DNA of 64,000 nucleotides, taken from positions 613,119 through 677,118 of the forward strand of contig NZ_JAAVSH020000001.1 in assembly GCF_011947365.2 (NCBI RefSeq), in the 5' to 3' direction. Of the stretch, positions 47,267 to 55,912 are shown piece by piece; position 1 is the first letter of the stretch, and each line of letters starts with the position of its first letter. Source of the stretch: an endosymbiont of Lamellibrachia barhami (GTDB lineage Bacteria > Pseudomonadota > Gammaproteobacteria > Chromatiales > Chromatiaceae). Below the pieces are notes generated by a model. The model was not told where the DNA came from and ran no database searches. It saw only the letters and a list, made by a program, of their open reading frames with translations. Position numbers and translations under genes: made by a program.

Positions 47267-48973
47267 ATGAGCAACCATTATCCTCCGGCCTCCAGGCGCC
47301 GGGTGTATCGCTTTACTTATATATCTCTCAGCTTCTCTATCTTGATTCTGACACTTGGCTGGGTAACCGCAACCCTGGCCTCCTCAGATCCAAAAATCGA
47401 AATGGGCATCTCCGAATATACAGATACGGATGAACGCCATGCGATTATCAAACTCAAAAAAGAGCGCACGGCAACCACTGATCATGCAAAACTGAAGGAG
47501 CTTCAAGGCCCGTTTTTTAGTGGCCCTGAAGTGACCAAAGCCTGCCTGGAGTGTCACAACACGGCAGGCCATCAGTTCATGAAAAACAAACACTGGACCT
47601 GGGACTACAAACATCCGAAGACAGGCCAGCACCTTGGCAAGAGTGTGTTGATCAATAACTTCTGTACCAATGCCAGAGGCAATGAGGGCATGTGTGCCCA
47701 GTGCCATGCCGGTTATAACATGGACAGCCCGGATTTTGATTTCACCAACCAGGACAATATCGACTGCCTGGTCTGCCACGAATCCACTGGCACCTACTAC
47801 AAAACACCCACATCAAAAGGCAACAAGGCCTGCTCCGTCATGTTTGAGGGCAAGCCAGCCATCGACTGGGCGGCGGTTGCCAAGAGCGTTGAGATGCCGA
47901 CTCGCAACAACTGCGGCAAGTGCCATTTCTACGGCGGCGGCGGTGACAATGTGAAACACGGTGACCTCTCATCTGTACTGTTCGACCCACCCAAAGACGT
48001 CGATGTGCACATGAGTGAAGCCGGCGAAGGCTTTTCATGTGTTACCTGCCACGTGGGCGAAGGTCATGAGTGGGCAGGTAGCCGCTACGAGATGCTGGTC
48101 AACGACGAGACTGGCACGGGTAAACCAGGCATGCCACGCGATGTTGCTTCATGCGAAAGCTGCCACAGCGCTTCGCCACATCCAATCACCTCTGTCCAGG
48201 GGATCAAGCTCAACAGCCATACTCAAACAGTTGCCTGCGAAACCTGCCACATTCCAGCTATTGCCCGGGGCGGTGTCGCCACTGAGGTCGACTGGGACTG
48301 GCGCACCATGGGCAGACTGAAAGATGGTGAGGGTTTTAAGCTGAAGGAGTATACCCAGGGTGACGGCCATCACCGCGCCACTTACAAATCGATCAAGGGC
48401 ACATTCACCTATGCTGAAGACCTTGAGCCAATGTATGCCTGGTTTGACGGCACCATGAACTACACCACGATCACCACCCAATTTGATCCATCAAAAGGCC
48501 CGATCGACATCAATAGTTTTTCCGGCTCCCATGATGACCCTGGTTCACGCATCTACCCGTTCAAACGCATGCACTCCACACAACCCTACGACAAGGGCAA
48601 CAACACGCTGCCCTATATGCATCTATGGGGCAATGATGAAGACGCACTCTGGGGCAACTATGATTTCGGCAAGGCAATAGAGGCCGGAATGAAGAAAAAT
48701 GGTATCCCTTACAGTGGTGAATGGGGGTTTGTCGAAACCTACTCCTACTGGCCCATCAACCACATGGTGGCGCCCAAAGACGATGCGCTGAGTTGTTCCA
48801 GCTGTCATTCACATGATGGCAGACTCGATCATCTTGATGGTTTCTATATGCCGGGTAGAGGCAAGAATGAAATGCTCGATCTTATCGGTTTGTTGGCAGT
48901 TCTCGGCACCCTGGGTGGGGTACTTGGACACGGCGCACTGCGCATGATCGCCACCCGCAGGAGGAAAGTCTGA
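47267..48973 (+). CDS. Octaheme tetrathionate reductase-type cytochrome c
   Basis: The 568-residue protein has an N-terminal membrane or signal helix (residues 16-37), eight CXXCH motifs (CLECH, CAQCH, CLVCH, CGKCH, CVTCH, CESCH, CETCH, CSSCH) and a C-terminal helix (LIGLLAVLGTLGGVLGHGAL). It matches the OTR family, which can reduce tetrathionate, nitrite or hydroxylamine in vitro; the in vivo substrate is uncertain. The stop overlaps the next start (TGATG), so a cytochrome b is coupled. In this window it links sulfur-compound and nitrogen-oxide respiration. Confidence 0.9.
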   Translation: MSNHYPPASRRRVYRFTYISLSFSILILTLGWVTATLASSDPKIEMGISEYTDTDERHAIIKLKKERTATTDHAKLKELQGPFFSGPEVTKACLECHNTAGHQFMKNKHWTWDYKHPKTGQHLGKSVLINNFCTNARGNEGMCAQCHAGYNMDSPDFDFTNQDNIDCLVCHESTGTYYKTPTSKGNKACSVMFEGKPAIDWAAVAKSVEMPTRNNCGKCHFYGGGGDNVKHGDLSSVLFDPPKDVDVHMSEAGEGFSCVTCHVGEGHEWAGSRYEMLVNDETGTGKPGMPRDVASCESCHSASPHPITSVQGIKLNSHTQTVACETCHIPAIARGGVATEVDWDWRTMGRLKDGEGFKLKEYTQGDGHHRATYKSIKGTFTYAEDLEPMYAWFDGTMNYTTITTQFDPSKGPIDINSFSGSHDDPGSRIYPFKRMHSTQPYDKGNNTLPYMHLWGNDEDALWGNYDFGKAIEAGMKKNGIPYSGEWGFVETYSYWPINHMVAPKDDALSCSSCHSHDGRLDHLDGFYMPGRGKNEMLDLIGLLAVLGTLGGVLGHGALRMIATRRRKV

Positions 48974-49635
48974 TGACAATGCATAAGATCCTGGTCTTCA
49001 AGCGGTTTGAACGACTCTGGCACTGGAGCCAGATGGCGCTCATCTTCACCCTGCTGTTCACTGGATTTGCAGTACATGGCGTCTATAATCTGATCGAGTT
49101 TGGTGATGCCGTCACTGTACATACCTGGGCCGCGCTTGTGCTGTTGCTGCTCTGGGCATTCGCCATCTTCTGGCTCTTTACCACAGGGCAGTGGCGCCAC
49201 TATATCCCGACCACCGAGCACTTCATCAAGGTTGCCCGCTTTTACGCCTTCGGCATTTTCAAAGGAGAGCACCACCCCTATCGCAAGACCTACCGGCGTA
49301 AACACAATCCGCTTCAGGCGCTGACCTATCTTATGGTCAAGATCGTGATCTTTCCTGCGATCTGGATATCCGGCATCGCCTACCTGCTGATCAGTTTTGG
49401 ACAGGAGGCGCTTTTCAGCTGGATAGGACTTGGACCCATTGCGCTGGTCCATACCATCGCGGCCATCGCGGTCCTGCTATTCATCATCGCTCACGTCTAT
49501 CTGCTCACAACAGGCCACTCATTCATCGATCATGTGAAACCGATGATCACCGGCTATGATGACGTTGAACTGTCGGATGAAGAGTTGGCCTATCTGAAGG
49601 CAGATGAACCCGGGGTAATTAAAGAAGGGGATTAG
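48973..49635 (+). CDS. Membrane cytochrome b, partner of the octaheme cytochrome
   Basis: The 220 residues contain four membrane helices with His in them (RLWHWSQMALIF, VTVHTWAALVLL, ALVHTIAAIAVLL, IAHVYLLTTGHSF). This is the cytochrome b561/Ni-hydrogenase b-subunit-like pattern binding two b haems. It would carry electrons between the quinone pool and the octaheme cytochrome. The gene begins inside the stop of that gene. Confidence 0.88.
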   Translation: MTMHKILVFKRFERLWHWSQMALIFTLLFTGFAVHGVYNLIEFGDAVTVHTWAALVLLLLWAFAIFWLFTTGQWRHYIPTTEHFIKVARFYAFGIFKGEHHPYRKTYRRKHNPLQALTYLMVKIVIFPAIWISGIAYLLISFGQEALFSWIGLGPIALVHTIAAIAVLLFIIAHVYLLTTGHSFIDHVKPMITGYDDVELSDEELAYLKADEPGVIKEGD

Positions 49636-49660
49636 TTCCACTTCAAGTCTAACTTATGCA

Positions 49661-49714
49661 GGGTACAACCTGCGCACCATGATTGCTGCTTATTCCGGTG
49701 CGCAGGTTGTACCC
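49661..49714. repeat. 18-bp inverted repeat (GGGTACAACCTGCGCACC)
   Basis: The exact arms are separated by 18 bases just after the cytochrome b gene. A partial related unit (GGTGCGCAGGTTGCACCCTAC) occurs at 50586. It is likely a terminator hairpin and a dispersed repeat. Confidence 0.75.
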
Positions 49715-49793
49715 TACCAAACCTCGCCATTCATCTGTTCAGGATGGCTTGAACACCGACTCTTGAGTTAGAAGGTCGTCAGTGGCTGACCCT

Positions 49794-50351
49794 CTATTCA
49801 CCCCGCCCCGACCAACGCATTGCTGTCTCACGATACTCCCCCCACAAGCCATGCTTCTGCTTAATTGCCTCACTCTCCCTCTGTTTCAATTGATCCCTAA
49901 AAGCACTGTCCAGCGGGTAACGATTGAGCACCACCGCATAACCATCAGCCACCATCTTCTCATTCAGACTATTGCCCTGATCATCCATCACCACCAGCGA
50001 AATACGCCCATATTTATCACGCCGATTCAGATTTCCACTCAACATCACCTGTTGACCCGGGGACACAAGACGCTTGAGATGAGAGGTCGACACATCGCCT
50101 ATCGACAACAAAACATCCTCACTCAAACCGGTACGCTGGGCGTCTCGTTGCAACTTGGGATTAGGGGTATCTTCCGGCGCGTCGATTCCAGCCAGCTGTA
50201 TACGCTCAGGACCGCCAGCAAGTTCTACAACCAGCGTGTCGCCATCCTCTATCTTCTGTAACTTATAGCGCTGACCTTCCTCGGCTACAGCGGCCATGCA
50301 GAGACAACCGGCACCTAGCAGTAGAACAAAATTTCTTAACAAGATATTCAT
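49794..50351 (-). CDS. Secreted thermonuclease-like nuclease (SNase fold)
   Basis: The 185 residues begin with a signal peptide (FVLLLGAGCLCMAAVA). The staphylococcal nuclease fold is recognised by YKLQKIEDGDTLVVE, IQLAGIDAPED, RRDKYGRISLVVM and NEKMVADGYAVVL. The catalytic Arg/Asp/Glu set appears as R in GPERIQLAGIDAPE and K-Y-G-R. It would degrade nucleic acid in the periplasm or outside. It is followed by a zinc-ribbon gene upstream on the same strand. Confidence 0.88.
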   Translation of the reverse strand: MNILLRNFVLLLGAGCLCMAAVAEEGQRYKLQKIEDGDTLVVELAGGPERIQLAGIDAPEDTPNPKLQRDAQRTGLSEDVLLSIGDVSTSHLKRLVSPGQQVMLSGNLNRRDKYGRISLVVMDDQGNSLNEKMVADGYAVVLNRYPLDSAFRDQLKQRESEAIKQKHGLWGEYRETAMRWSGRGE

Positions 50352-50366
50352 AAAAACCCCGTGGAC

Positions 50367-50555
50367 CTATCTTGGCAACCAGAAGATAAAAAACAGACAG
50401 AAAATGGTCAATGCAATAAAAAGCAGAACAAAATTTTTCCGCGCCCCGGCACGATAGCCCTTTTTCTGAAAATGGGAGACTGCGCCGCAATGAGGGCACT
50501 CGGCAATATCTTCCGCTATCTTTTTACCGCAGTAGAGACAGTTTACTTCGCCCAA
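50367..50555 (-). CDS. Small zinc-ribbon membrane protein
   Basis: The 62-residue protein starts at TTG with AGAGGG upstream. It has two Cys pairs (CLYCGKKIAEDIAECPHC) and one C-terminal membrane helix (NFVLLFIALTIFCLFFIFWL). Function unknown. It is probably co-transcribed with the nuclease 15 bases downstream. Confidence 0.72.
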   Translation of the reverse strand: MGEVNCLYCGKKIAEDIAECPHCGAVSHFQKKGYRAGARKNFVLLFIALTIFCLFFIFWLPR

Positions 50556-50709
50556 TTGGTTATCCCTCTATTTTTAAGCAATCATGGTGCGCAGGTTGCA
50601 CCCTACGGTCGTCACATTTAGATAAGCCACACTGTATGCAAACCGTCACCGCGAACGCTGAAACTTGAGTTATAATACCGCCCTGCCACTAGCATCAGGA
50701 CACTCTCTT

Positions 50710-51084
50710 GTGATTATAAAGACCAAATGCCTATTCCTCACCCTTCTCACCAGCATACTTTTGGTCGGCTGTAGTGCACATCCCGGTTCAGGGATTTGGC
50801 TGCCCGCAGAGGGAAGTGAGTCGCCTTACTCCAGGATCGAGGTGCTTTTCGAGGGACGGGCCGAGCTCTTTGTAGCAGGCCGGGAAGCGCATCTCTTCCG
50901 CTGTTTCTGGAGTGGGACAACCGCAGACAGCATTCACATGGATTGCATCTCGGCGGATGACGAGACCCAAAAACCCGTTTTCACCCTGCAGGTCTCTGCC
51001 GACGGAACCGCCAGACTCTCCGAGGCGGGCAAAAAACTAGGCCTTTTTCAGCGCACCGAGCAGATACCCACACGAAAAGAGTAA
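50710..51084 (+). CDS. Small lipoprotein, unknown function
   Basis: The GTG at 50710 begins a lipoprotein signal (CLFLTLLTSILLVGCS) whose lipobox Cys is residue 21 or so. The mature part of about 104 residues has a beta-rich pattern, with two Cys (LFRCFWSG, MDCISADD) that could pair. I do not recognise a family. It is convergent with nirN, ending eight bases from its stop. Confidence 0.68.
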   Translation: MIIKTKCLFLTLLTSILLVGCSAHPGSGIWLPAEGSESPYSRIEVLFEGRAELFVAGREAHLFRCFWSGTTADSIHMDCISADDETQKPVFTLQVSADGTARLSEAGKKLGLFQRTEQIPTRKE

Positions 51085-51091
51085 CGTCCTA

Positions 51092-52672
51092 TCAATGACT
51101 GGTTCCGCGGGAGCGGGTCAGTTTGTTGTGGACGTTGTATTTACCTGAAGGCTTTTTCATCGGCAGACGCTTGACCTCCTCAAGCGTCTTGGCGTCGTAG
51201 ACCACCAGCGCACCATCGAGATCCCAGATGCTGACCAGGGCATAGCGGCCATCCTTGGTGAACTCGACATGGGCCGAGGTCTTGCCGGGCGCCGGTTTCA
51301 GCGTCTTTACTATCTCCAGAGTCTGCTTGTCGATCACATGCATCAGGTCCCTGTTGGGACCGAAGAAGACATCGACCCAAGCGTAGGGACTCTTCTCATG
51401 ACTGCGCATGAAGAACCCTGGCCCCTGGGTGGGAATCCGTTTGATCACCTCCCAGGTTTCGGTGTCGACAATGGTGACCTCTGGCTTTTCGATATTTGGT
51501 GTGGCCAGCACGTTTCTACCCTGATACTGCCAGGTAATGGCGGAACTCAGGTGCGGCATGCCGGGCAGTGTCACCTGAGCCACGGCTCTCTTCAGGTCGA
51601 GATCGACAACCTGCCCCGCACTTCCTTCGAGCCCCTTATCCAAGCCCCGTGACGTGCCGATCACCCGGTCATACTCCTGGGTGAGGAAGAAGTCATCCAG
51701 ATAACCCTCCACCTGGATGCGGCGTACCGGAAAGCGTTCCTCTTTATGGGCATCCCCGGACTCTTCGCGATAGTCATGGACCCAACCGGAAAAACCCGCC
51801 GGCGGCTCGTCCATATAACCAATCTCCCAAACCTCGGGGATATCCTTCAGCGCGGCGATAAAACTCTCCCGCGGATCCGCCGTATAGACCGCGCTGACCC
51901 TTGAAGAGGTGCCGGTTGCGTCCACCACATCGATCACCTTCAGCGGTGAAAGGTCGCGGGCGTCCAGCACTACCAGGGAATGGGGCAGGTAGTTGGCGGC
52001 AATCACATATCGTCCATCGTGGGAGACCGCAATGCTGCGGGTATTGATGCCGGTCCGCACCTCAGCGGCATAGGTCAGGTTGAAGACATCGAATTTGCTG
52101 ATCCAGCCATCCCGGGAGGCGAAGTAGATGTAACGTCCGCCTTCGGCCCACTTGGGTCCACCATGCAGGGCGAAGCGGGTCGGAAGCCGGTGAATCGGTT
52201 CAAAAGTATCGCCATTCAGCAGGGTGGCGTGGTGATCCCCAAGTTCAACCACCATGAAGAGGTTGTCGATATCCGCCTCGAATTTAGGGCTGCCCGGCAG
52301 TTCTCCCGGTTTGTGGTAGACCAGTTGGCTCCCTTTGATTTCATCCATACCCCATTTGGGCATAACCTTCAGTGGGGTATAGATCAGCTCCACCAGCGAC
52401 GCTATCTCCGCCTCGTTGAGCTTCTCCTTAAAGGGCGGCATCTGTACAGCCGGACGGCTGTTTTCGATCATTTGAAAGGCAGACTTCCTGCGCAGCCGCT
52501 TCAGGTTTTGCGGCAGCAATGCAGGCCCGATGATCCCAAGCCGGCCAGGGCCGTGACACTCGGCACAGTGCGTTTTATATAGCACCGCAGCGTCGACCGC
52601 AGCGACACTCTGAGCCGCATTAAAAAGGCCAGACAGGCAGAAAATGGTCAGCAGCAGGGGACGGATCTTCAT
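51092..52672 (-). CDS. nirN: NirN, haem d1-binding dihydro-haem d1 dehydrogenase
   Basis: The ATG at 52672 gives 526 residues: signal peptide, a cytochrome c domain with CAECH (C36-H40), and an eight-bladed d1-type propeller (ALHGGPKWAEGGRYIYF, SIAVSHDGRYVIAANYL, HVEFTKDGRYALVSIWD). It ends GKYNVHNK like NirS. It is distinguished from NirS by its position after nirJ and its shorter d1 domain. NirN oxidises dihydro-haem d1 to haem d1, the last pathway step, before transfer to NirS. It is the last gene of the nir operon. Confidence 0.9.
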   Translation of the reverse strand: MKIRPLLLTIFCLSGLFNAAQSVAAVDAAVLYKTHCAECHGPGRLGIIGPALLPQNLKRLRRKSAFQMIENSRPAVQMPPFKEKLNEAEIASLVELIYTPLKVMPKWGMDEIKGSQLVYHKPGELPGSPKFEADIDNLFMVVELGDHHATLLNGDTFEPIHRLPTRFALHGGPKWAEGGRYIYFASRDGWISKFDVFNLTYAAEVRTGINTRSIAVSHDGRYVIAANYLPHSLVVLDARDLSPLKVIDVVDATGTSSRVSAVYTADPRESFIAALKDIPEVWEIGYMDEPPAGFSGWVHDYREESGDAHKEERFPVRRIQVEGYLDDFFLTQEYDRVIGTSRGLDKGLEGSAGQVVDLDLKRAVAQVTLPGMPHLSSAITWQYQGRNVLATPNIEKPEVTIVDTETWEVIKRIPTQGPGFFMRSHEKSPYAWVDVFFGPNRDLMHVIDKQTLEIVKTLKPAPGKTSAHVEFTKDGRYALVSIWDLDGALVVYDAKTLEEVKRLPMKKPSGKYNVHNKLTRSRGTSH

Positions 52673-52679
52673 GGTCAAC

Positions 52680-53867
52680 CTATCCAGTAAGCACTTGATC
52701 TATCGGCGTTTTATCTTCTGTGGCGGAGGAGATACCGATCTCTTCGTCAGTAAGATAACAGGCGGGGTCCTCACTCCAGGCATCGCCGGTGAGCTGCATC
52801 GCCCGCACCCGGGTATTGCCCCCGCAGATGTCGAAATAGCGGCAGACACCACAACGCCCTCCGATTGTGCGGGGACTCGCCTTGAGACCGGCCATGATGG
52901 GATCCGATGTATCCATCCAGATCTCGGAGAAAGACCGTTCCTTGACGTTGCCCAAGTCGTAGTTCCACCACATGGTGTCTGGATGGACCCGACCCTGATT
53001 ATCGATGTTGGCGATATTGACACCAGAGCTGTTGCCACCCCACTGGATCAGTTTCGCCTTGATGTGTTCAGTCTGCTCGGGAAATAGCCGTTCCGTCCAA
53101 TGGAGCAGATAGACGCCGTCCGCATCATTGTTACCGGTGACAAACTCCGTGCCTCGCCCCTTGGCCGCATCCTCCAGCGCGTGATCGAACAGCAGATCCA
53201 TGGCCCAGCGGGTGGTGTTGAGGAAGACGTCATCCTCACGGTTTTTGTTACCACGTCCCGCATAGTTGAGGTGGGAGAAATAGAACTTGTTAATGCGCTC
53301 CTCAACCATCAGATCCAGCAGTTGAGGCAACTCCTCCGCATTGTCCTGAGTCATGGTGAAACGCAGCCCCACTTTGATGCCTGCATCCCGGCAGAGACGC
53401 AGACCGTGCATCGACTCGTCGTAGGCTCCCTCCTTGCGGCGGAATTGGTCGTGGGTCTCACGGATGCCGTCGATGCTGATGCCAAGATAGTCGAAACCCA
53501 CCTCGGCGATCTTATCGATGTTCCGCTCATCGATCAGGGTGCCGTTGGTGGAGAGGGCCGTATAGAAACCCATCGCCTTGGCGTGGTGAGCGATCTCAAA
53601 GATATCGGGCCGTAGCAGCGGTTCGCCACCGGAGAGGATCAGAACCGGCACCTTGAACTGCTTCAGATCGTCCATCACATCGAAGACCTGGGCAGTATTC
53701 AGCTCATTCGGGAAATCGGTATCCGCAGAGATCGAGTAGCAGTGCTTACACATCAGGTTGCAGCGCCGCACAAGATTCCAGATCACCACCGGCCCCGGTG
53801 GGTTGCGTTTTGGCCCCAAGGGTTTGGGATCCAGTATTTCCTGCATGAATTGTGAGATTCTAAACAT
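52680..53867 (-). CDS. nirJ: Haem d1 biosynthesis radical SAM protein NirJ
   Basis: The ATG at 53867 gives 395 residues. The radical SAM cluster is CNLMCKHC and the SPASM-like C-terminal cluster includes CGVCRYFDICGGN and a later Cys (DPACYL). Between them are LSGGEPLLRPD and DGIRETHDQFRR. NirJ removes propionate groups from 12,18-didecarboxysiroheme to form the oxo groups of haem d1. The longer frame to 54038 begins in a dispersed repeat and is not supported. It ends seven bases before nirN. Confidence 0.95.
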   Translation of the reverse strand: MFRISQFMQEILDPKPLGPKRNPPGPVVIWNLVRRCNLMCKHCYSISADTDFPNELNTAQVFDVMDDLKQFKVPVLILSGGEPLLRPDIFEIAHHAKAMGFYTALSTNGTLIDERNIDKIAEVGFDYLGISIDGIRETHDQFRRKEGAYDESMHGLRLCRDAGIKVGLRFTMTQDNAEELPQLLDLMVEERINKFYFSHLNYAGRGNKNREDDVFLNTTRWAMDLLFDHALEDAAKGRGTEFVTGNNDADGVYLLHWTERLFPEQTEHIKAKLIQWGGNSSGVNIANIDNQGRVHPDTMWWNYDLGNVKERSFSEIWMDTSDPIMAGLKASPRTIGGRCGVCRYFDICGGNTRVRAMQLTGDAWSEDPACYLTDEEIGISSATEDKTPIDQVLTG

Positions 53868-53944
53868 AGTCTTCTTAATAATTAGGTAAAAGGCTAAAGG
53901 CTGGCAAATCGAAGTTTTGCATAAAGCATGTGTCAAGCATGTAG

Positions 53945-54024
53945 GCCAGATCAAGCGTAGCAGATCGGGCATCCAGACTTTGGCAGAGCGATAAGGTTGC
54001 CGGTTCCGCTGCGCTTGAACCGAC
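53945..54024. repeat. Two GATCAAGCG-type palindromes between nirH and nirJ
   Basis: GGCCAGATCAAGCGTAGCAG and CGGTTCCGCTGCGCTTGAAC mark two units of the dispersed family in the 215-base gap between nirH and nirJ. No gene is seen in the gap. Confidence 0.7.
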
Positions 54025-54082
54025 CTACGGAACACCAAGCTACAAGGCTTGGCCTATCCGGTGGCATGGCCTCCTTTTGCCT

Positions 54083-54589
54083 TTAACCTGGAATTCTCAT
54101 GCCGGTTTTTTTCAATATCCGGCTGCTGAACAGGACCTCATGGCCCCGGTTATCCTCACCTAAAAGTTCCACGATGATGCGGGTCTTCTCCATCACCTCG
54201 TCCCGGTCTCTGCCATGTACCATGGCGAATAGATTGTAGTGCCACTCAGGCAGATGACGGGGGCGGTGGTAGGCATGGCTGACAAAATCCAGCGCACCTA
54301 TCTTGCGGCCATACTCCTGCACCTTGTCGTCCGCCACATCCCAAACGGTCATGCCATTGCCCTTGAAGCCGAGAGTATAGTGGTTGGGTACGGCGCCAAT
54401 ACGACGGATGATGCCGGATTCAAGCATCCTGCGCATACGCCGCATCACCTCATCGGCGGTGCTATCCAACGCCTGGGCAACCTGCTCATAGGGTTCCGGC
54501 ACCAGTGGCAAACCACCCTGGGTCGCCACCACAATGCGACGATCCAGGTCATCCAGCGGCTGCGTTGCTACACCCTTATCCAATATCAT
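54083..54589 (-). CDS. nirH: Siroheme decarboxylase subunit NirH (AsnC/Lrp type)
   Basis: The 168 residues combine an N-terminal winged helix (LDDLDRRIVVATQGGLPLV) with an AsnC-like ligand domain. The signature is RPRHLPEWHYNLFAMVHG, characteristic of the NirL/NirH (AhbB-like) group, and it ends SSRILKKTGMRI. With NirD, NirL and NirG it decarboxylates siroheme to didecarboxysiroheme. The H versus L assignment rests on gene order and is less sure. Confidence 0.88.
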   Translation of the reverse strand: MILDKGVATQPLDDLDRRIVVATQGGLPLVPEPYEQVAQALDSTADEVMRRMRRMLESGIIRRIGAVPNHYTLGFKGNGMTVWDVADDKVQEYGRKIGALDFVSHAYHRPRHLPEWHYNLFAMVHGRDRDEVMEKTRIIVELLGEDNRGHEVLFSSRILKKTGMRIPG

Positions 54590-54606
54590 CTCTCTCAGAT
54601 CCAGGG

Positions 54607-54846
54607 CTACTCCGACCCTTTGGGATCTATCTTGAGATCCGGAAGACTGACGCTACCGATCACCTGCAGCACGATGCCACAGCTAACAAAAAAGAATACC
54701 GAAGCCACCAAACTGGCGAATATGGGATTGTCCGTACCAACCGCGTAGGCCCGATAACCGGCGGCACACAGTGTAATGACCGCAGCAACGTAACAGATAT
54801 ATGCCACTATCAGAGATAGCCTCTGGGCAGGTTTTCGTGTCTTCAA
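54607..54846 (-). CDS. Small two-helix membrane protein in the nir cluster
   Basis: The 79-residue frame has two membrane helices (LIVAYICYVAAVITLCAAGY and IFASLVASVFFFVSCGIVLQV) and a charged C-terminus. It ends 17 bases before nirH and is in its orientation. No family is recognised. It might be a membrane anchor or assembly aid, or an unrelated small gene. Confidence 0.6.
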   Translation of the reverse strand: MKTRKPAQRLSLIVAYICYVAAVITLCAAGYRAYAVGTDNPIFASLVASVFFFVSCGIVLQVIGSVSLPDLKIDPKGSE

Positions 54847-54882
54847 AAGTGGAGCCTCTTAATTATCTATAGCGTGTACTTC

Positions 54883-54955
54883 AGGGGTCGGAGTCAATCC
54901 GTGCAACCATGGTAACGTAAAAAAACATGGCGCGGACGGATTGACTCCGACCCCT
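54883..54955. repeat. REP-type inverted repeat pair between nirH and nirG
   Basis: Outer arms AGGGGTCGGAGTCAATCC and GGATTGACTCCGACCCCT enclose about 37 bases that include a second small inverted motif (CCATGG...CATGG). The arms match the palindrome at 15983. Position inside the nir operon suggests insertion of a REP/RAYT-related element. Confidence 0.8.
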
Positions 54956-54992
54956 CCATTCAAACTAGCGTATCCGTGGCATAAAACGAATT

Positions 54993-55439
54993 TCAAACCT
55001 CGAATTTCAGGCCGACAAAGAACTCCTCTTTTTTCGGCATATTGTAGACTTGATATCCTGTCACATCCTCAATCTCAACAAGCACCGACTCGATGCGCGC
55101 CGGGGTCTCTGTCGCCAGCACGAACCACATATTCAAGCGGTGGTCTCGCGCGTAGTTGTGGGCGACCTCGGAAAACGCATTGACCTGTTCGGCCACACGC
55201 TCGAAATCCTCTTCAGGAATACTCATGGCACAAAGACTGAGTCCGCCACCCAGACGTTCCGCATTGTAGAGTGGGCCAAAGCGGGAGAGCTGTCTCTTCT
55301 CCAGCATCTGCTCCAGACGCTGGATCAGTTCCGCCTCGCTGATACCGAGATGATCCGCCGCCTCCCGGTAGGGATGATCGGAGACTGGGAAGCCCCCCTG
55401 CAGACGATTGATGATAGCGCGGTCGACACTATCCATCAT
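54993..55439 (-). CDS. nirG: Siroheme decarboxylase subunit NirG
   Basis: The 148 residues have the AsnC-type winged helix (DSVDRAIINRLQGGFPV) and the NirD/NirG (AhbA-like) signature VAHNYARDHRLNMWFVLATE, ending KKEEFFVGLKFEV. The start ATG overlaps the nirL stop (ATGA type), so the genes are coupled. It pairs with the RPR-type subunits in siroheme decarboxylation. Confidence 0.9.
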   Translation of the reverse strand: MMDSVDRAIINRLQGGFPVSDHPYREAADHLGISEAELIQRLEQMLEKRQLSRFGPLYNAERLGGGLSLCAMSIPEEDFERVAEQVNAFSEVAHNYARDHRLNMWFVLATETPARIESVLVEIEDVTGYQVYNMPKKEEFFVGLKFEV

Positions 55440-55912
55440 TGATAACGTGCACCACGCTGCTTAAAGCGACGCCCACTGAACAACACCTTGTGGGGAATGC
55501 CCTCGAGGCCACATGATTCAATAATCGCGTCGATGTAGTTGAGTACCCGCTGACGATCCTTGCCGTGGATCATACTGAAGAGGTTGTAGGGCCACTCGGG
55601 CAGACGCCGTGGACGCTGATAACAGAGAGTGACACAGGACTCACCACCAAGCTTCCCTCCGACCTCATCCAATTGTTCATCAGGTACATCCCAGACCACC
55701 ATCGCGTTGGCGGTATAACCCAACTCATGGTGACGCACCACGATACCCAGGCGCTTGATGATACCTTCATCCTGCAACCGGGTAATGCGCTCAATGACCT
55801 CCCGCTCCTCCATACCGATACGCTCACCCACCTCGGCATAGGGGTGACTTGAGAGCGGCAGCCCGCCCTGTATTTCGGCAACCAGGCTACGATCCGCGTC
55901 ATTCAGCACCAC
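55436..55912 (-). CDS. nirL: Siroheme decarboxylase subunit NirL
   Basis: The 158-residue protein starts at GTG inside the end of nirD. It carries the NirL/NirH signature QRPRRLPEWPYNLFSMIHGK and ends VLFSGRRFKQRGARY. In many denitrifiers nirD and nirL are fused or adjacent; here they are separate and overlap by 10 bases. Confidence 0.9.
   Translation of the reverse strand: MVLNDADRSLVAEIQGGLPLSSHPYAEVGERIGMEEREVIERITRLQDEGIIKRLGIVVRHHELGYTANAMVVWDVPDEQLDEVGGKLGGESCVTLCYQRPRRLPEWPYNLFSMIHGKDRQRVLNYIDAIIESCGLEGIPHKVLFSGRRFKQRGARYQ

Noticed and set aside
53868-54038. Upstream extension of nirJ
   Set aside because: The extra residues are encoded by dispersed palindromes; NirJ proteins begin at MFRISQF-like sequence.
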